Below, piece by piece: positions 1 through 12,871 of a stretch of 64,000 nt of DNA. Below the pieces are notes generated by a model. It saw nothing but the letters and a program-made list of their open reading frames with translations, was not told where the DNA came from and made no database searches. Source of the DNA: Skeletonema tropicum (taxonomy: Eukaryota > Bacillariophyta > Thalassiosirophyceae > Thalassiosirales > Thalassiosiraceae); assembly GCA_037178625.1 (NCBI GenBank), contig CM074136.1, positions 1,364,001 to 1,428,000 of the forward strand. The letters run 5' to 3'. A program made the position numbers and the translations under genes. Each line of letters starts with the position of its first letter. Within the stretch, counting starts at the first letter, position 1.

Positions 1-1198
1 ATTTATATATGCCAATTATGACGATGAAGAGGCTGATTATATCATTGAAACTGGTAATAAGTTAAAAAAGAGCACTGAAGCTATGAGGAGGGGGGATTTT
101 CCAGGGGAAGATAATGGGCGGAATCAGAAGTGGATCTCTTTGGATACTGCCTACGAAGATCCTTCATCGTTTGATGAGTATACCAATAATGAATTATCTC
201 CTCACTGGGAGGAGTTTGCTGCTGCTTTGAAGCAATTCAAGCCTGCGTTTGACATGTTGCCCGATGATTGTGAGACGAGCATCATATTTAGTTGTGTTCA
301 ACTGAATCGTGAAATGACTGAGCTGATTCAAGAAGCATTGGCAAACATGCCATTCAAAAAGCTTTCACTTGAACACACTTATCGAATTCATGGTGGCATG
401 AGCACAATTGCAACAATTACGGAAAACAACAAATACCTACAAAAGCTAGACATTTATCAAATTACTGGTATGGACGGGGATGATATTGCAAAGCTTTGCT
501 CTGCTATACAGCGTCATCCTTCCATCATAGATGTCAGTATAAGAGAGTGCTTCAGTGATGATGGAATAGGAAATGAGATGCTGCGCACACTACTCACTAC
601 TTACAATTTGAAGTTGGAGAGACTGGACATGTCTTCGAATAAAATCACTTCGGTTGAGACCACGCTCTTGCCAGATTTCTTAGCGACCAATCCGAGTCTG
701 AAAGAACTTGATCTTTCCAATAATGATTTCTTTGACGGTGATGCTGCATTGATTGCGAATGCTCTTCGCAGTAACACAAAGCTAAGACATCTGAACATGG
801 AAGAAAATTATGTGGGTGAAGACGGAGGAGAGGCATTGTGTATGGCAGTACGCGATGAAAGTAGCTTAAACTCCGTCGCTGACTCGAATCACAGCTGTGA
901 GATAGACACCGACGACGCTGCCTGTGATGGTGTAAACCAGAGTGATTCGAGAGAAATGAACAGAGCCAGAAAGATATATAGGCTTCTATCTTCCAGAAAT
1001 GGAACGATGTCCAATGTAAAGCACTTTTTTGACATTGATGCGAAGCTCCTCCCAAATATACTTGAAGCTGTGCAAAAGTATTCACGGTTGACGGAAGAAG
1101 ACGAGGATTATGTGATAGCATTGTCAATCGTTTATGAAGTAATGCGTAGATGGGATAAGGTTTCTTCGTTGTACAAGACATTAACAAGCATAGAGTAA
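1..1198 (+). CDS. LRR family protein, copy 1 (5' end outside window)
   Basis: The frame is open from base 2, so the gene begins before the window. The first ATG seen, at 83, aligns with an internal Met of the paralogues at 2252 and 26056. The middle part has leucine-rich repeats of the ribonuclease-inhibitor type, with pattern LERLDMSSNKITS then LKELDLSNNDF, roughly 605-810. The C-terminal region (DIDAKLLPNILEAVQKY, then IVYEVMRRWDKVSSLYK) is shared with the 26056 gene and is missing from the 2252 copy. LRRs of this kind usually mediate protein binding; no catalytic domain is visible. The coiled-coil N-terminus of the family would lie upstream of the window. The exact role is unknown. Family membership is seen directly; function is not. 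Confidence 0.8.
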   Translation, partial: FIYANYDDEEADYIIETGNKLKKSTEAMRRGDFPGEDNGRNQKWISLDTAYEDPSSFDEYTNNELSPHWEEFAAALKQFKPAFDMLPDDCETSIIFSCVQLNREMTELIQEALANMPFKKLSLEHTYRIHGGMSTIATITENNKYLQKLDIYQITGMDGDDIAKLCSAIQRHPSIIDVSIRECFSDDGIGNEMLRTLLTTYNLKLERLDMSSNKITSVETTLLPDFLATNPSLKELDLSNNDFFDGDAALIANALRSNTKLRHLNMEENYVGEDGGEALCMAVRDESSLNSVADSNHSCEIDTDDAACDGVNQSDSREMNRARKIYRLLSSRNGTMSNVKHFFDIDAKLLPNILEAVQKYSRLTEEDEDYVIALSIVYEVMRRWDKVSSLYKTLTSIE

Positions 1199-1626
1199 TG
1201 GTCAACATCCATTGTAATCAAATCGTATTGTTGTTTCAGTGATAATAAATTTACTTCTCCTCCCCCGCAATGCCAATCTCTTGCTCCTTGTCCACCAAAA
1301 TCAACGGACTCTCCTCCTCACCCTTACCCAAACCTATGCCCCAAGTATAACTCCTCCTCTTCCACCCTCCCCGGATTTTGTATAAACTATCTGCCGATCT
1401 TGCCTTAGCCTGTCATTCATCCTTACTGTTCTCAGCTCCTATCCTCCTCCTGGCACATATATTTATGATCTTATTGTAACCTGAAGATCTTTGTTCAGGT
1501 GTACTTAACGTGAACTGATGTGTGACGTCACGTCCCGCCCCGTCGCTTCTTCAACTCACAAAAATCGCTGCACACACACGCACACAGATAAACACAAGAA
1601 ACAAGAACTCCGCCCGATCCGTCAAC
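1199..1626. other. intergenic, no gene seen
   Basis: Pyrimidine-rich sequence between LRR copy 1 and the fold-back element. Short ORFs here are small and compositionally biased. A (CA)-rich run lies near 1570. I see no gene. Confidence 0.5.
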
Positions 1627-2003
1627 CACGGGAACCTGGGGTTGACACGTCTTGCTGAGAGATTTGTCAAGAGCTTGCCAGGAGTTTCAAGTCGTGGTTC
1701 TCAAAAATCTAGCGTTGAGGTGCGTTGAGGTTGATTTCTGATGGCCTGTTCCGTCAAAACTTGCCGCCGACGCCACGGATCGGCCATCTGACACGGTGCG
1801 CCGCGCGCCAAGCAGAATGTCACTCGTGGCGGTGGCAGCAAGTTTTGACGTTGGCGCAAGTTTTTGACGGAACAGGCCATCAGAAATCAACCTCAACGCA
1901 CCTCAACGCTAGATTTTTGAGAACCACGACTTGAAATTCCTGGCAAGCTCTCGACAAATCGGCTGCTAAAAAAAACAGCCACTGTCAACCCCAGGTTCCC
2001 GTG
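1627..2003. mobile_element. 377 bp fold-back MITE
   Basis: The two halves are near-perfect inverted copies of each other for about 140 bp per arm. Ends read CACGGGAACCTGGGGTTGAC on the left and the reverse complement on the right. The element is flanked by the direct repeat CGTCAAC at 1620-1626 and 2004-2010, a 7 bp target-site duplication. There is no coding capacity; the short ORFs on both strands are mirror images of the arms. It is a non-autonomous DNA element whose superfamily I cannot assign, since 7 bp is not diagnostic. Confidence 0.85.
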
Positions 2004-2251
2004 CGTCAACATAACAAATAACAAACAAGACCCTGCTGCTTCCTTCGTTCCGTTTTCCGCTTCCGTTCCGGGACCCTGTACCCTGTAGCCTGGGCTCTCT
2101 AGAGTCACCCACTACAACATCTACTTACTTCATAACTGCAGTAAATGTTGGTTGATACATAGTCTATCTTACAATAAGTATTATTTTTGAATTTTCGAAA
2201 AACGACAATTGTTAATTACTCTGTAGTAAGAAAAAAAACAGCACAATTTGC

Positions 2252-3649
2252 ATGATGAGCAACAATTACATCCCTAACAAGAAACGCAAATCAAATGATG
2301 GCCAGGCCACGGCGGTTGGTCACGATGTGAACACAGGCCACAACAATGACGGCGGCGGCTTTCTCTCATCATGGTTTGGATATTATTTTACAGGGCGGCG
2401 TGATGATACATTGCCAGGGCTACCTCAGGACGAAAACAAAATGACATCACAGTTGGATCGAATGGAGAACATGATGATGCGGATGGAAGAGAAGCTAGCC
2501 ACCGTGAGCAGCTTAGAGAACCGATGTGAAAAATTGGAGGCGAAGTGTAGCTCCCTTGAAACGAAACTGGCGACAACATCGCAATCAATGAAGGATCACA
2601 TGGATAGATCACTCAGGTATCATGAAATGCGGATACTGAATCAAATATGGAAGTATTCAGCTCGAATTTATACGGAACACGAATTGATAGATGCCAATTA
2701 TGACGAAGATGAGGCTGAATATATCATTGAAACTAGTGAGAAGTTAAAAGAGCGCACTGAAGCGATGAGGAGGGGGAAATTCCCAACGGAGAATAATAGG
2801 GAGAATAAGAAGGGGATTTCTTTGTATACTGCCGACGATCATCTTTCATTTGATGAAGATACCAATAATGCACTATCTCCTCACTGGAGAGAGTTTGCTG
2901 CTGCTTTGAAACAATTCAAGCCTGCGTTTGACATGTTGCCCGATGATTGTGAGACGAGCATCACATTTTGGAATGTCACACTGAACCGTGAAATTACTGA
3001 GCTGATTCAAGAAGCATTGGTGAACATGCCATTCAAAAAGCTTACACTTCAAAATAGTTATCGAATTCATGGTGGCATGAGCACAATTGCAACAATTACG
3101 GAAAACAACAAATACCTACAAAAGCTAGACATTTATCATATTACAGATATGGACGGGAATGATATTGCCAAGCTTTGCTCCGCTATACACCATCATCCTT
3201 CCATCACAGATGTCAGTATAATAGAGTGCTTCAGTGATGATTATGATGGATTAGGAAATGAGATGCTCCGCACACTACTCAGGACTGACGAATTGAAGTT
3301 GAAGAGACTTGACATGACTGGAAATAAAATCACTTCAGTTGAGACCACGCTCTTGCCAGATTTCTTAGCGACCAATCCGAGTCTGAAAGTACTTGATCTT
3401 ACCGGGAATGATTTGGATGCCAATGATGCTGTATTGATTGCGAATGCTCTCCGCAGTAACACAACGTTGAGGTATCTGATCCTCGATATCGATTGGTTTT
3501 GTGACCGTCGTGAAGTCGGAGAAGAGGCATTGTGTATGGCAGTACGCGATGAAAGTAGCTTAAACGCAGTCGCTGACTCGAATCACAGCTGTGAGATAGA
3601 TTTTGCCGAAAATTTGTTTCCTTCCCTTTACTCCTTAGAACTTAGCTAG
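2252..3649 (+). pseudogene. LRR family protein, copy 2, C-terminus replaced by satellite sequence
   Basis: 465-residue ORF. The N-terminus (KKRKSNDGQ, then GGFLSSWFGYYF) matches the intact 26056 paralogue. A coiled-coil stretch follows at about residues 66-110 (heptads around MENMMMRMEEKLATVSS), then the LRR part at about 345-410. Similarity to copies 1 and 3 stops at base 3600, after HSCEID. The last 15 or so residues are encoded by satellite-array DNA, and about 100 residues of the family C-terminus are missing. The ORF is open, so a shortened protein could be made. The ATG at 2252 is followed at once by a second ATG; either could start. I call it truncated rather than functional. Confidence 0.75.
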
Positions 3650-6600
3650 CTTGTAGCTGGGTGCGAAACGGAGAGTATCCGCAGACCCACGAATCCGCTT
3701 CTTTTTGTTATCACTATAGAGAGGCTGTCTGCACTTCTGTAGCAGTCGGACGGAGAGAGATGTCGAGAGATGCTGCTTGGGCGGGTTCATCGCTTTGTAG
3801 CAGGTCGACTGCTTTGATCTGCGATGAGAAAAGGCTTTCTTCTGACCACCGACAGTAAAAGAAAAGTGGCGGGTGGGCACAATTCCGCAATGAGGGTGAC
3901 AGTAATCTTCCTAGCGTTCTTCGAGATAAGGATACATGAGAAGAGGCACGACATATTATGTACACCGTACATGAATACAGCGAGTAAAAAGGCGGCTTTG
4001 AAGTGAGTCGACTGACTCTGGTAGTTGGCCGAGAAGTAGCACAAGTGTCAAGCCAAAGTGTCAAGCCAATGCAAAGGATAAAGTAATACTTATATGGAAG
4101 CTGAACTACTTGGCTTCTTGCTTTAGTAGCTCCTCACAACTTTTTCGTACAATAAGTACCAACGATTCGATGCCAAAAATTTATAGTATCTATTTAAAAG
4201 AAGAGATTGGCGCTGCATGGCTGGTGAATCGATCAAAAAAATTGGAGACGGTAGTAGTATTTGTATTGTGATCGACCGGCTGTGCGTGATGTGGTGCGGC
4301 GGGTAAAGTATCGTAAGTGCGGCTGGTGGCAGTACAATAAGAGCAAAAAGTAGCAAAAGAACAACACCAGGGATTCCAACGTGGTCCCCCACCGTAGTAC
4401 TAACCTGGCCCGACAGTGCTTAACTTCGCTGAGCAGACGGGAAGCGGTGCTGTCACTGTGGTATGGTCGTTCCTGACACTTCCTGTCAAGTCAAACATTA
4501 TGATGTGTTACATCACATGCACCTTGGCAAGTCAATCGACGATTTATTATGTGGTGAACTTGCTTTGTAGGTACGAAGACGAAGAGCCACAACACAATGG
4601 CATAACCACGCTACCAAAGGAGCATGGCAGCTGGCGGCGCAGCTTCTTCCTTCTGCAGCTCCGGTATTATTTGGTCATCTGTCATCTCATTCCTCTGAGA
4701 AGCGAGCAGAATGACAAACTGTCGCTGCTGACGAAAGCAGCAGCACAACTTCTAGCCCTCCCAGGTTCATTCGTACATCATTTCATTTAGGAAATTAGGT
4801 AATGTTGCATTATCGCTACCTTGATATCTTTTCGCCAACGAATTAGATGCTTCGTACGTTGAGGGGACAACCGATCAGCGTCGAAGCCGGAACCACGGGA
4901 GAGGGTTTCTCTCCCTCTCCCACCACAGCTACTTTGAATCCGGGATATTTTGACTTGGTTGTCAACCAGCCTGACAGGCGTGATATACAAATTCATATTA
5001 CTTGTGCGAGAGTGCAATAATGAATATTCATCTCTATCCGTGGATATGATGACTGCGTCGAAGTGCAGCCTGAGCCCGCTGGCGACGTAACAAGAAGACA
5101 GTGCGGGCTGCTTTGACGGGGTAAAGCCAGTGATCACAGATCGGGTCAAGCGGCAAGGATTGTGCTGCCATTTCTGCATTCGGATCCACATTGTAGATAG
5201 CTCTAGCTTTGCTCCAGCGTCAGCGTCACATGTCCATCAACTGTTCCGGTCTCAAGCTCGCCACGTGCAAAATGATCGAGTTCATGGGCTGAGGCACGGG
5301 AGAAAAGTGTACACAAGATCATGGGTCTACAATCAATCGTAATGTTTTGAGTTTGTCTGAGTGACGACAGCTTGATGGAATGCAATTCGGAGGCGAGTGT
5401 TCAACGTTGCCAAGAGCCTTGGCGGTAAGTACGCTGTATTGGCAGCCCTAGCAGCAGCAGCAGCAGCAGAAGAAGAAGAAGAAGAAGAAGAAGAATGCGG
5501 CACACCAGCAGCAGCAGCACTAGCAGCATTAGGGGTGGCAGGCGGCAAGATTCCAGGATGATGATGTGGAAAGAACTCAGGATAGACGCCGTGCTAGAAT
5601 GCAGCAGCAGCAGCAGCGACAACCCGCACCATATTTCTGTCCATAACTCTCTTTGATAACAACCTTTTAGTGTATCGGGTCGGTGGACTCTTCCCGGTCT
5701 TCATAGGGTAATCTTTGGCAGAGCGACCGTAAAGCTCCGCACAGCACACTTCTGTGCGCGCGACAGTCAGCAAACGCAAGCCGTGAAACTCTTTGTCCTC
5801 AGCATATGCCTCGATATAGGCAACCGAGGTGTCATCCATGAGCTTCGACAGTTTCGACCTTGCCGGCATGGTGAATGTGTTGGTTCTACGTTGGTCGATT
5901 GAATGTTCCTTGGGTTTGAATGATATATTATGAAGTGAATTTCAATTATATAGGAGGAGGCGAAGATGTTGTTGGAAAAGATCATCGCTTTCTCGTAACT
6001 GTCAACTTGTGTCGGAAAGCGGTCGACAGATACGAGAAAGAGGATTTCAACAACCTCTTCCCCTAATATATATGTGTTTGCTTCCGTCCCTTTACTCCTT
6101 AGAGCTTAGCTAGCTTGTAACTGTATCCGCAGACCCACGAATCCGCTTCTTTACTGTTATCACTATAGAGAGGCTGTCTGCACTTCTGTAGCAGTCGGAC
6201 GGAGAGAGATGTCGAGAGATGCTGCTTGGGCGGGTTCATCGCTTTGTAGCAGGTCGACTGCTTTGATCTGCGATGAGAAAAGGCTTTCTTCTGACCACCG
6301 ACAGTAAAAGAAAAGTGGCGGGTGGGCACAATTCCGCAATGAGGGTGACAGTAATCTTCCTAGCGTTCTTCGAGATAAGGATACATGAGAAGAGGCACGA
6401 CATATTATGTACACCGTACATGAATACAGCGAGTAAAAAGGCGGCTTTGAAGTGAGTCGACTGACTCTGGTAGTTGGCCGAGAAGTAGCACAAGTGTCAA
6501 GCCAAAGTGTCAAGCCAATGCAAAGGATAAAGTAATACTTATATGGAAGCTGAACTACTTGGCTTCTTGCTTTAGTAGCTCCTCACAACTTTTTCGTACA

Positions 6601-9600
6601 ATAAGTACCAACGATTCGATGCCAAAAATTTATAGTATCTATTTAAAAGAAGAGATTGGCGCTGCATGGCTGGTGAATCGATCAAAAAAATTGGAGACGG
6701 TAGTAGTATTTGTATTGTGATCGACCGGCTGTGCGTGATGTGGTGCGGCGGGTAAAGTATCGTAAGTGCGGCTGGTGGCAGTACAATAAGAGCAAAAAGT
6801 AGCAAAAGAACAACACCAGGGATTCCAACGTGGTCCCCCACCGTAGTATGTACTAACCTGGCCCGACAGTGCTTAACTTCGCTGAGCAGACGGGAAGCGG
6901 TGCTGTCACTGTGGTATGGTCGTTCCTGACACTTCCTGTCAAGTCAAACATTATGATGTGTTACATCACATGCACCTTGGCAAGTCAATCGACGATTTAT
7001 TATGTGGTGAACTTGCTTTGTAGGTACGAAGACGAAGAGCCACAACACAATGGCATAACCACGCTACCAAAGGAGCATGGCAGCTGGCGGCGCAGCTTCT
7101 TCCTTCTGCAGCTCCGGTATTATTTGGTCATCTGTCATCTCATTCCTCTGAGAAGCGAGCAGAATGACAAACTGTCGCTGCTGACGAAAGCAGCAGCACA
7201 ACTTCTAGCCCTCCCAGGTTCATTCGTACATCATTTCATTTAGGAAATTAGGTAATGTTGCATTATCGCTACCTTGATATCTTTTCGCCAACGAATTAGA
7301 TGCTTCGTACGTTGAGGGGACAACCGATCAGCGTCGAAGCCGGAACCACGGGAGAGGGTTTCTCTCCCTCTCCCACCACAGCTACTTTGAATCCGGGATA
7401 TTTTGACTTGGTTGTCAACCAGCCTGACAGGCGTGATATACAAATTCATATTACTTGTGCGAGAGTGCAATAATGAATATTCATCTCTATCCGTGGATAT
7501 GATGACTGCGTCGAAGTGCAGCCTGAGCCCGCTGGCGACGTAACAAGAAGACAGTGCGGGCTGCTTTGACGGGGTAAAGCCAGTGATCACAGATCGGGTC
7601 AAGCGGCAAGGATTGTGCTGCCATTTCTGCATTCGGATCCACATTGTAGATAGCTCTAGCTTTGCTCCAGCGTCAGCGTCACATGTCCATCAACTGTTCC
7701 GGTCTCAAGCTCGCCACGTGCAAAATGATCGAGTTCATGGGCTGAGGCACGGGAGAAAAGTGTACACAAGATCATGGGTCTACAATCAATCGTAATGTTT
7801 TGAGTTTGTCTGAGTGACGACAGCTTGATGGAATGCAATTCGGAGGCGAGTGTTCAACGTTGCCAAGAGCCTTGGCGGTAAGTACGCTGTATTGGCAGCC
7901 CTAGCAGCAGCAGCAGCAGCAGAAGAAGAAGAAGAAGAAGAAGAAGAATGCGGCACACCAGCAGCAGCAGCACTAGCAGCATTAGGGGTGGCAGGCGGCA
8001 AGATTCCAGGATGATGATGTGGAAAGAACTCAGGATAGACGCCGTGCTAGAATGCAGCAGCAGCAGCAGCGACAACCCGCACCATATTTCTGTCCATAAC
8101 TCTCTTTGATAACAACCTTTTAGTGTATCGGGTCGGTGGACTCTTCCCGGTCTTCATAGGGTAATCTTTGGCAGAGCGACCGTAAAGCTCCGCACAGCAC
8201 ACTTCTGTGCGCGCGACAGTCAGCAAACGCAAGCCGTGAAACTCTTTGTCCTCAGCATATGCCTCGATATAGGCAACCGAGGTGTCATCCATGAGCTTCG
8301 ACAGTTTCGACCTTGCCGGCATGGTGAATGTGTTGGTTCTACGTTGGTCGATTGAATGTTCCTTGGGTTTGAATGATATATTATGAAGTGAATTTCAATT
8401 ATATAGGAGGAGGCGAAGATGTTGTTGGAAAAGATCATCGCTTTCTCGTAACTGTCAACTTGTGTCGGAAAGCGGTCGACAGATACGAGAAAGAGGATTT
8501 CAACAACCTCTTCCCCTAATATATATGTGTTTGCTTCCGTCCCTTTACTCCTTAGAGCTTAGCTAGCTTGTAACTGTATCCGCAGACCCACGAATCCGCT
8601 TCTTTACTGTTATCACTATAGAGAGGCTGTCTGCACTTCTGTAGCAGTCGGACGGAGAGAGATGTCGAGAGATGCTGCGCTTGGGCGGGTTCATCGCTTT
8701 GTAGCAGGTCGACTGCTTTGATCATGCGATGAGAAAAGGCTTTCTTCTGACCACCGACAGTAAAAGAAAAGTGGCGGGTGGGCACAATTCCGCAATGAGG
8801 GTGACAGTAATCTTCCTAGCGTTCTTCGAGATAAGGATACATGAGAAGAGGCACGACATATTATGTACACCGTACATGAATACAGCGAGTAAAAAGGCGG
8901 CTTTGAAGTGAGTCGACTGACTCTGGTAGTTGGCCGAGAAGTAGCACAAGTGTCAAGCCAAAGTGTCAAGCCAATGCAAAGGATAAAGTAATACTTATAT
9001 GGAAGCTGAACTACTTGGCTTCTTGCTTTAGTAGCTCCTCACAACTTTTTCGTACAATAAGTACCAACGACTTCGATGCCAAAAATTTATATTGTATCTA
9101 TTTAAAAGAAGAGATTGGCGCTGCATGGCTGGTGAATCGATCAAAAAAATTGGAGACGGTAGTAGTATTTGTATTGTGATCGATCCGGCTGTGCGTGATG
9201 TGGTGCGGCGGGTAAGTATCGTAAGTGCGGCTGGTGGCAGTACAATAAGAGCAAAAAGTAGCAAAAGAACAACACCAGGGATTCCAACGTGGTCCCCCAC
9301 CGTAGTATGTACTAACCTGGCCCGACAGTGCTTAACTTCGCTGAGCAGACGGGAAGCGGTGCTGTCACTGTGGTATGGTCGTTCCTGACACTTCCTGTCA
9401 AGTCAAACATTATGATGTGTTACATCACATGCACCTTGGCAAGTCAATCGACGATTTATTATGTGGTGAACTTGCTTTGTAGGTACGAAGACGAAGAGCC
9501 ACAACACAATGGCATAACCACGCTACCAAAGGAGCATGGCAGCTGGCGGCACAGCTTCTTCCTTCTGCAGCTCCGGTATTATTTGGTCATCTGTCATCTC

Positions 9601-10389
9601 ATTCCTCTGAGAAGCGAGCAGAATGACAAACTGTCGCTGCTGACGAAAGCAGCAGCACAACTTCTAGCCCTCCCAGGTTCATTCGTACATCATTTCATTT
9701 AGGAAATTAGGTAATGTTGCATTATCGCTACCTTGATATCTTTTCGCCAACGAATTAGATGCTTCGTACGTTGAGGGGACAACCGATCAGCGTCGAAGCC
9801 GGAACCACGGGAGAGGGTTTCTCTCCCTCTCCCACCACAGCTACTTTGAATCCGGGATATTTTGACTTGGTTGTCAACCAGCCTGACAGGCGTGATATAC
9901 AAATTCATATTACTTGTGCGAGAGTGCAATAATGAATATTCATCTCTATCCGTGGATATGATGACTGCGTCGAAGTGCAGCCTGAGCCCGCTGGCGACGT
10001 AACAAGAAGACAGTGCGGGCTGCTTTGGCGGGGTAAAGCCAGTGATCACAGATCGGGTCAAGCGGCAAGGATTGTGCTGCCATTTCTGCATTCGGATCCA
10101 CATTGTAGATAGCTTTAGCTTTGCTCCAGCGTCAGCGTCACATGTCCATCAACTGTTCCGGTCTCAAGCTCGCCACGTGCAAAATGATCGAGTTCATGGG
10201 CTGAGGCACGGGAGAAAAGTGTACACAAGATCATGGGTCTACAATCAATCGTAATGTTTTGAGTTTGTCTGAGTGACGACAGCTTGATGGAATGCAACGT
10301 TGCCAAGAGCCTTGGCGGTAAGTACGCTGTATTGGCAGCCCTAGCAGCAGCAGCAGCAGCAGAAGAAGAAGAAGAAGAAGAATGCGGCA

Positions 10390-10430
<41 letters not shown>

Positions 10431-12830
10431 TTAGGGGTGGCAGGCGGCAAGATTCCAGCATGATGATGTGGAAAGAACTCAGGAGAACCGCCGTGCTAGA
10501 ATGCAGCAGCAGCAGCAGCAGCGACAACCCGCACCATATTTCTGTCCACAACTCTCTTTGATAACAACCTTTTAGTGTATCGGGTCGGTGGACTCTTCCC
10601 GGTCTTCATAGGGTAATCTTTGGCAGAGCGACCGTAAAGCTCCACACAGCACACTTCTGTGCGCGCGACAGTCAGCAAGCGCAAGCCGTGAAACTCTTTT
10701 TTCCTCAGCATATGCCTCGATATAGGCAACCGAGGTGTCATCCATGAGCTTCGACAGTTTCGACCTTGCCGGCATGGTGAATGTGTTGGTTCTACGTTGG
10801 TCGATTGAATGTTCCTTGGGTTTGAATGATATATTATGAAGTGAATTTCAATTATATAGGAGGAGGCGAAGATGTTGTTGGAAAAGATCATCGCTTTCTC
10901 GTAACTGTCAACTTGTGTCGGAAAGCGGTCGACAGATACGAGAAAGAGGATTTCAACAACCTCTTCCCCTAATATATATGTGTTTGCTTCCGTCCCTTTA
11001 CTCCTTAGAGCTTAGCTAGCTTGTAACTGTATCCGCAGAACCACGAATCCGCTTCTTTACTGTTATCACTATAGAGAGGCTGTCTGCACTTCTGTAGCAG
11101 TCGGACGGAGAGAGATGTCGAGAGATGCTGCGCTTGGGCGGGTTCATCGCTTTGTAGCAGGTCGACTGCTTTGATCAGCGATGAGAAAAGGCTTTCTTCT
11201 GACCACCGACAGTAAAAGAAAAGTGGCGGGTGGGCACAATTCCGCAATGAGGGTGACAGTAATCTTCCTAGCGTTCTTCGAGATAAGGATACATGAGAAG
11301 AGGCACGACATATTATGTACACCGTACATGAATACAGCGAGTAAAAAGGCGGCTTTGAAGTGAGTCGACTGACTGGTAGTTGGCCGAGAAGTAGCACAAG
11401 TGTCAAGCCAAAGTGTCAAGCCAATGCAAAGGATAAAGTAATACTTATATGGAAGCTGAACTACTTGGCTTCTTGCTTTAGTAGCTCCTCACACCTTTTT
11501 CGTACAATAAGTACCAACGACTCGATGCCAAAAATGCAGAGTAATTATTGTATCTATGTAAAAGAAGAGATTGGCGCTGCATGGCTGGTGAATCGATCAA
11601 AAAAATTGGAGACGGTAGTATTTGTATTGTGATCGATCGGCTGTGCGTGATGTGGTGCGGCGGGTAAGGTGCGCGCGGCTGGTGGCAGTACAATAAAAGC
11701 AAAAAGTAGCAAAAGAACAACACCAGGGATTCCAACGTGGTCCCCCACCGTAGTATACTAACCTGGCCCGACAGTGCTTAACTTCGCTGAGCAGACGGGA
11801 AGCGGTGCTGTCACTGTGGTATGGTCGTTCCTGACACTGCTACTCAAGTCAAACATTATGATGTGTTACATCACATGCACCTTGGCAAGTCAATCGACGA
11901 TTTATTGTGGTGAACTTGCTTTGTAGGTACGAAGACGAAGAGCCACAACACAATGGCATAACCACGCTACCAAAGGAGCATGGCAGCTGGCGGCACAGCT
12001 TCTTCCTTCTGCAGCTCCGGTATTATTTGGTCATCTGTCATCTCATTCCTCTGAGAAGCGAGCAGAATGACAAACTGTCGCTGCTGACGAAAGCAGCAGC
12101 ACAACTTCTAGCCCTCCCAGGTTCATTCGTACATCATTTCATTTAGGAAATTAGGTAATGTTGCATTATCGCTACCTTGATATCTTTTCGCCAACGAATT
12201 AGATGCTTCGTACGTTGAGGGGACAACCGATCAGCGTCGAAGCCGGAACCACGGGAGAGGGTTTCTCTCCCTCTCCCACCACAGCTACTTTGAATCCGGG
12301 ATATTTTGACTTGGTTGTCAACCAGCCTGACAGGCGTGATATACAAATTCATATTACTTGTGCGAGAGTGCAATAATGAATATTCATCTCTATCCGTGGA
12401 TATGATGACTGCGTCGAAGTGCAGCCTGAGCCCGCTGGCGACGTAACAAGAAGACAGTGCGGGCTGCTTTGGCGGGGTAAAGCCAGTGATCACAGATCGG
12501 GTCAAGCGGCAAGGATTGTGCTGCCATTTCTGCATTCGGATCCACATTGTAGATAGCTTTAGCTTTGCTCCAGCGTCAGCGTCACATGTCCATCAACTGT
12601 TCCGGTCTCAAGCTCGCCACGTGCAAAATGATCGAGTTCATGGGCTGAGGCACGGGAGAAAAGTGTACACAAGATCATGGGTCTACAATCAATCGTAATG
12701 TTTTGAGTTTGTCTGAGTGACGACAGCTTGATGGAATGCAACGTTGCCAAGAGCCTTGGCGGTAAGTACGCTGTATTGGCAGCCCTAGCAGCAGCAGCAG
12801 CAGAAGAAGAAGAAGAAGAAGAATGCGGCA

Positions 12831-12871
<41 letters not shown>

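Noticed and set aside
645..1208. 187-codon minus-strand ORF
   Set aside because: Shadow of the LRR coding sequence on the other strand.
4416..4790. 124-residue plus-strand ORF in units 1-3
   Set aside because: Shortened to 79 codons in later units by a small change (atttattatgtgg to atttattgtgg and a 5' difference), with no sign of selection on the frame.
12143..12547. 134-residue minus-strand ORF present in every satellite unit
   Set aside because: Its conservation only reflects near-identical DNA. It has no recognisable domain, and other satellite ORFs show frame-breaking changes between units.
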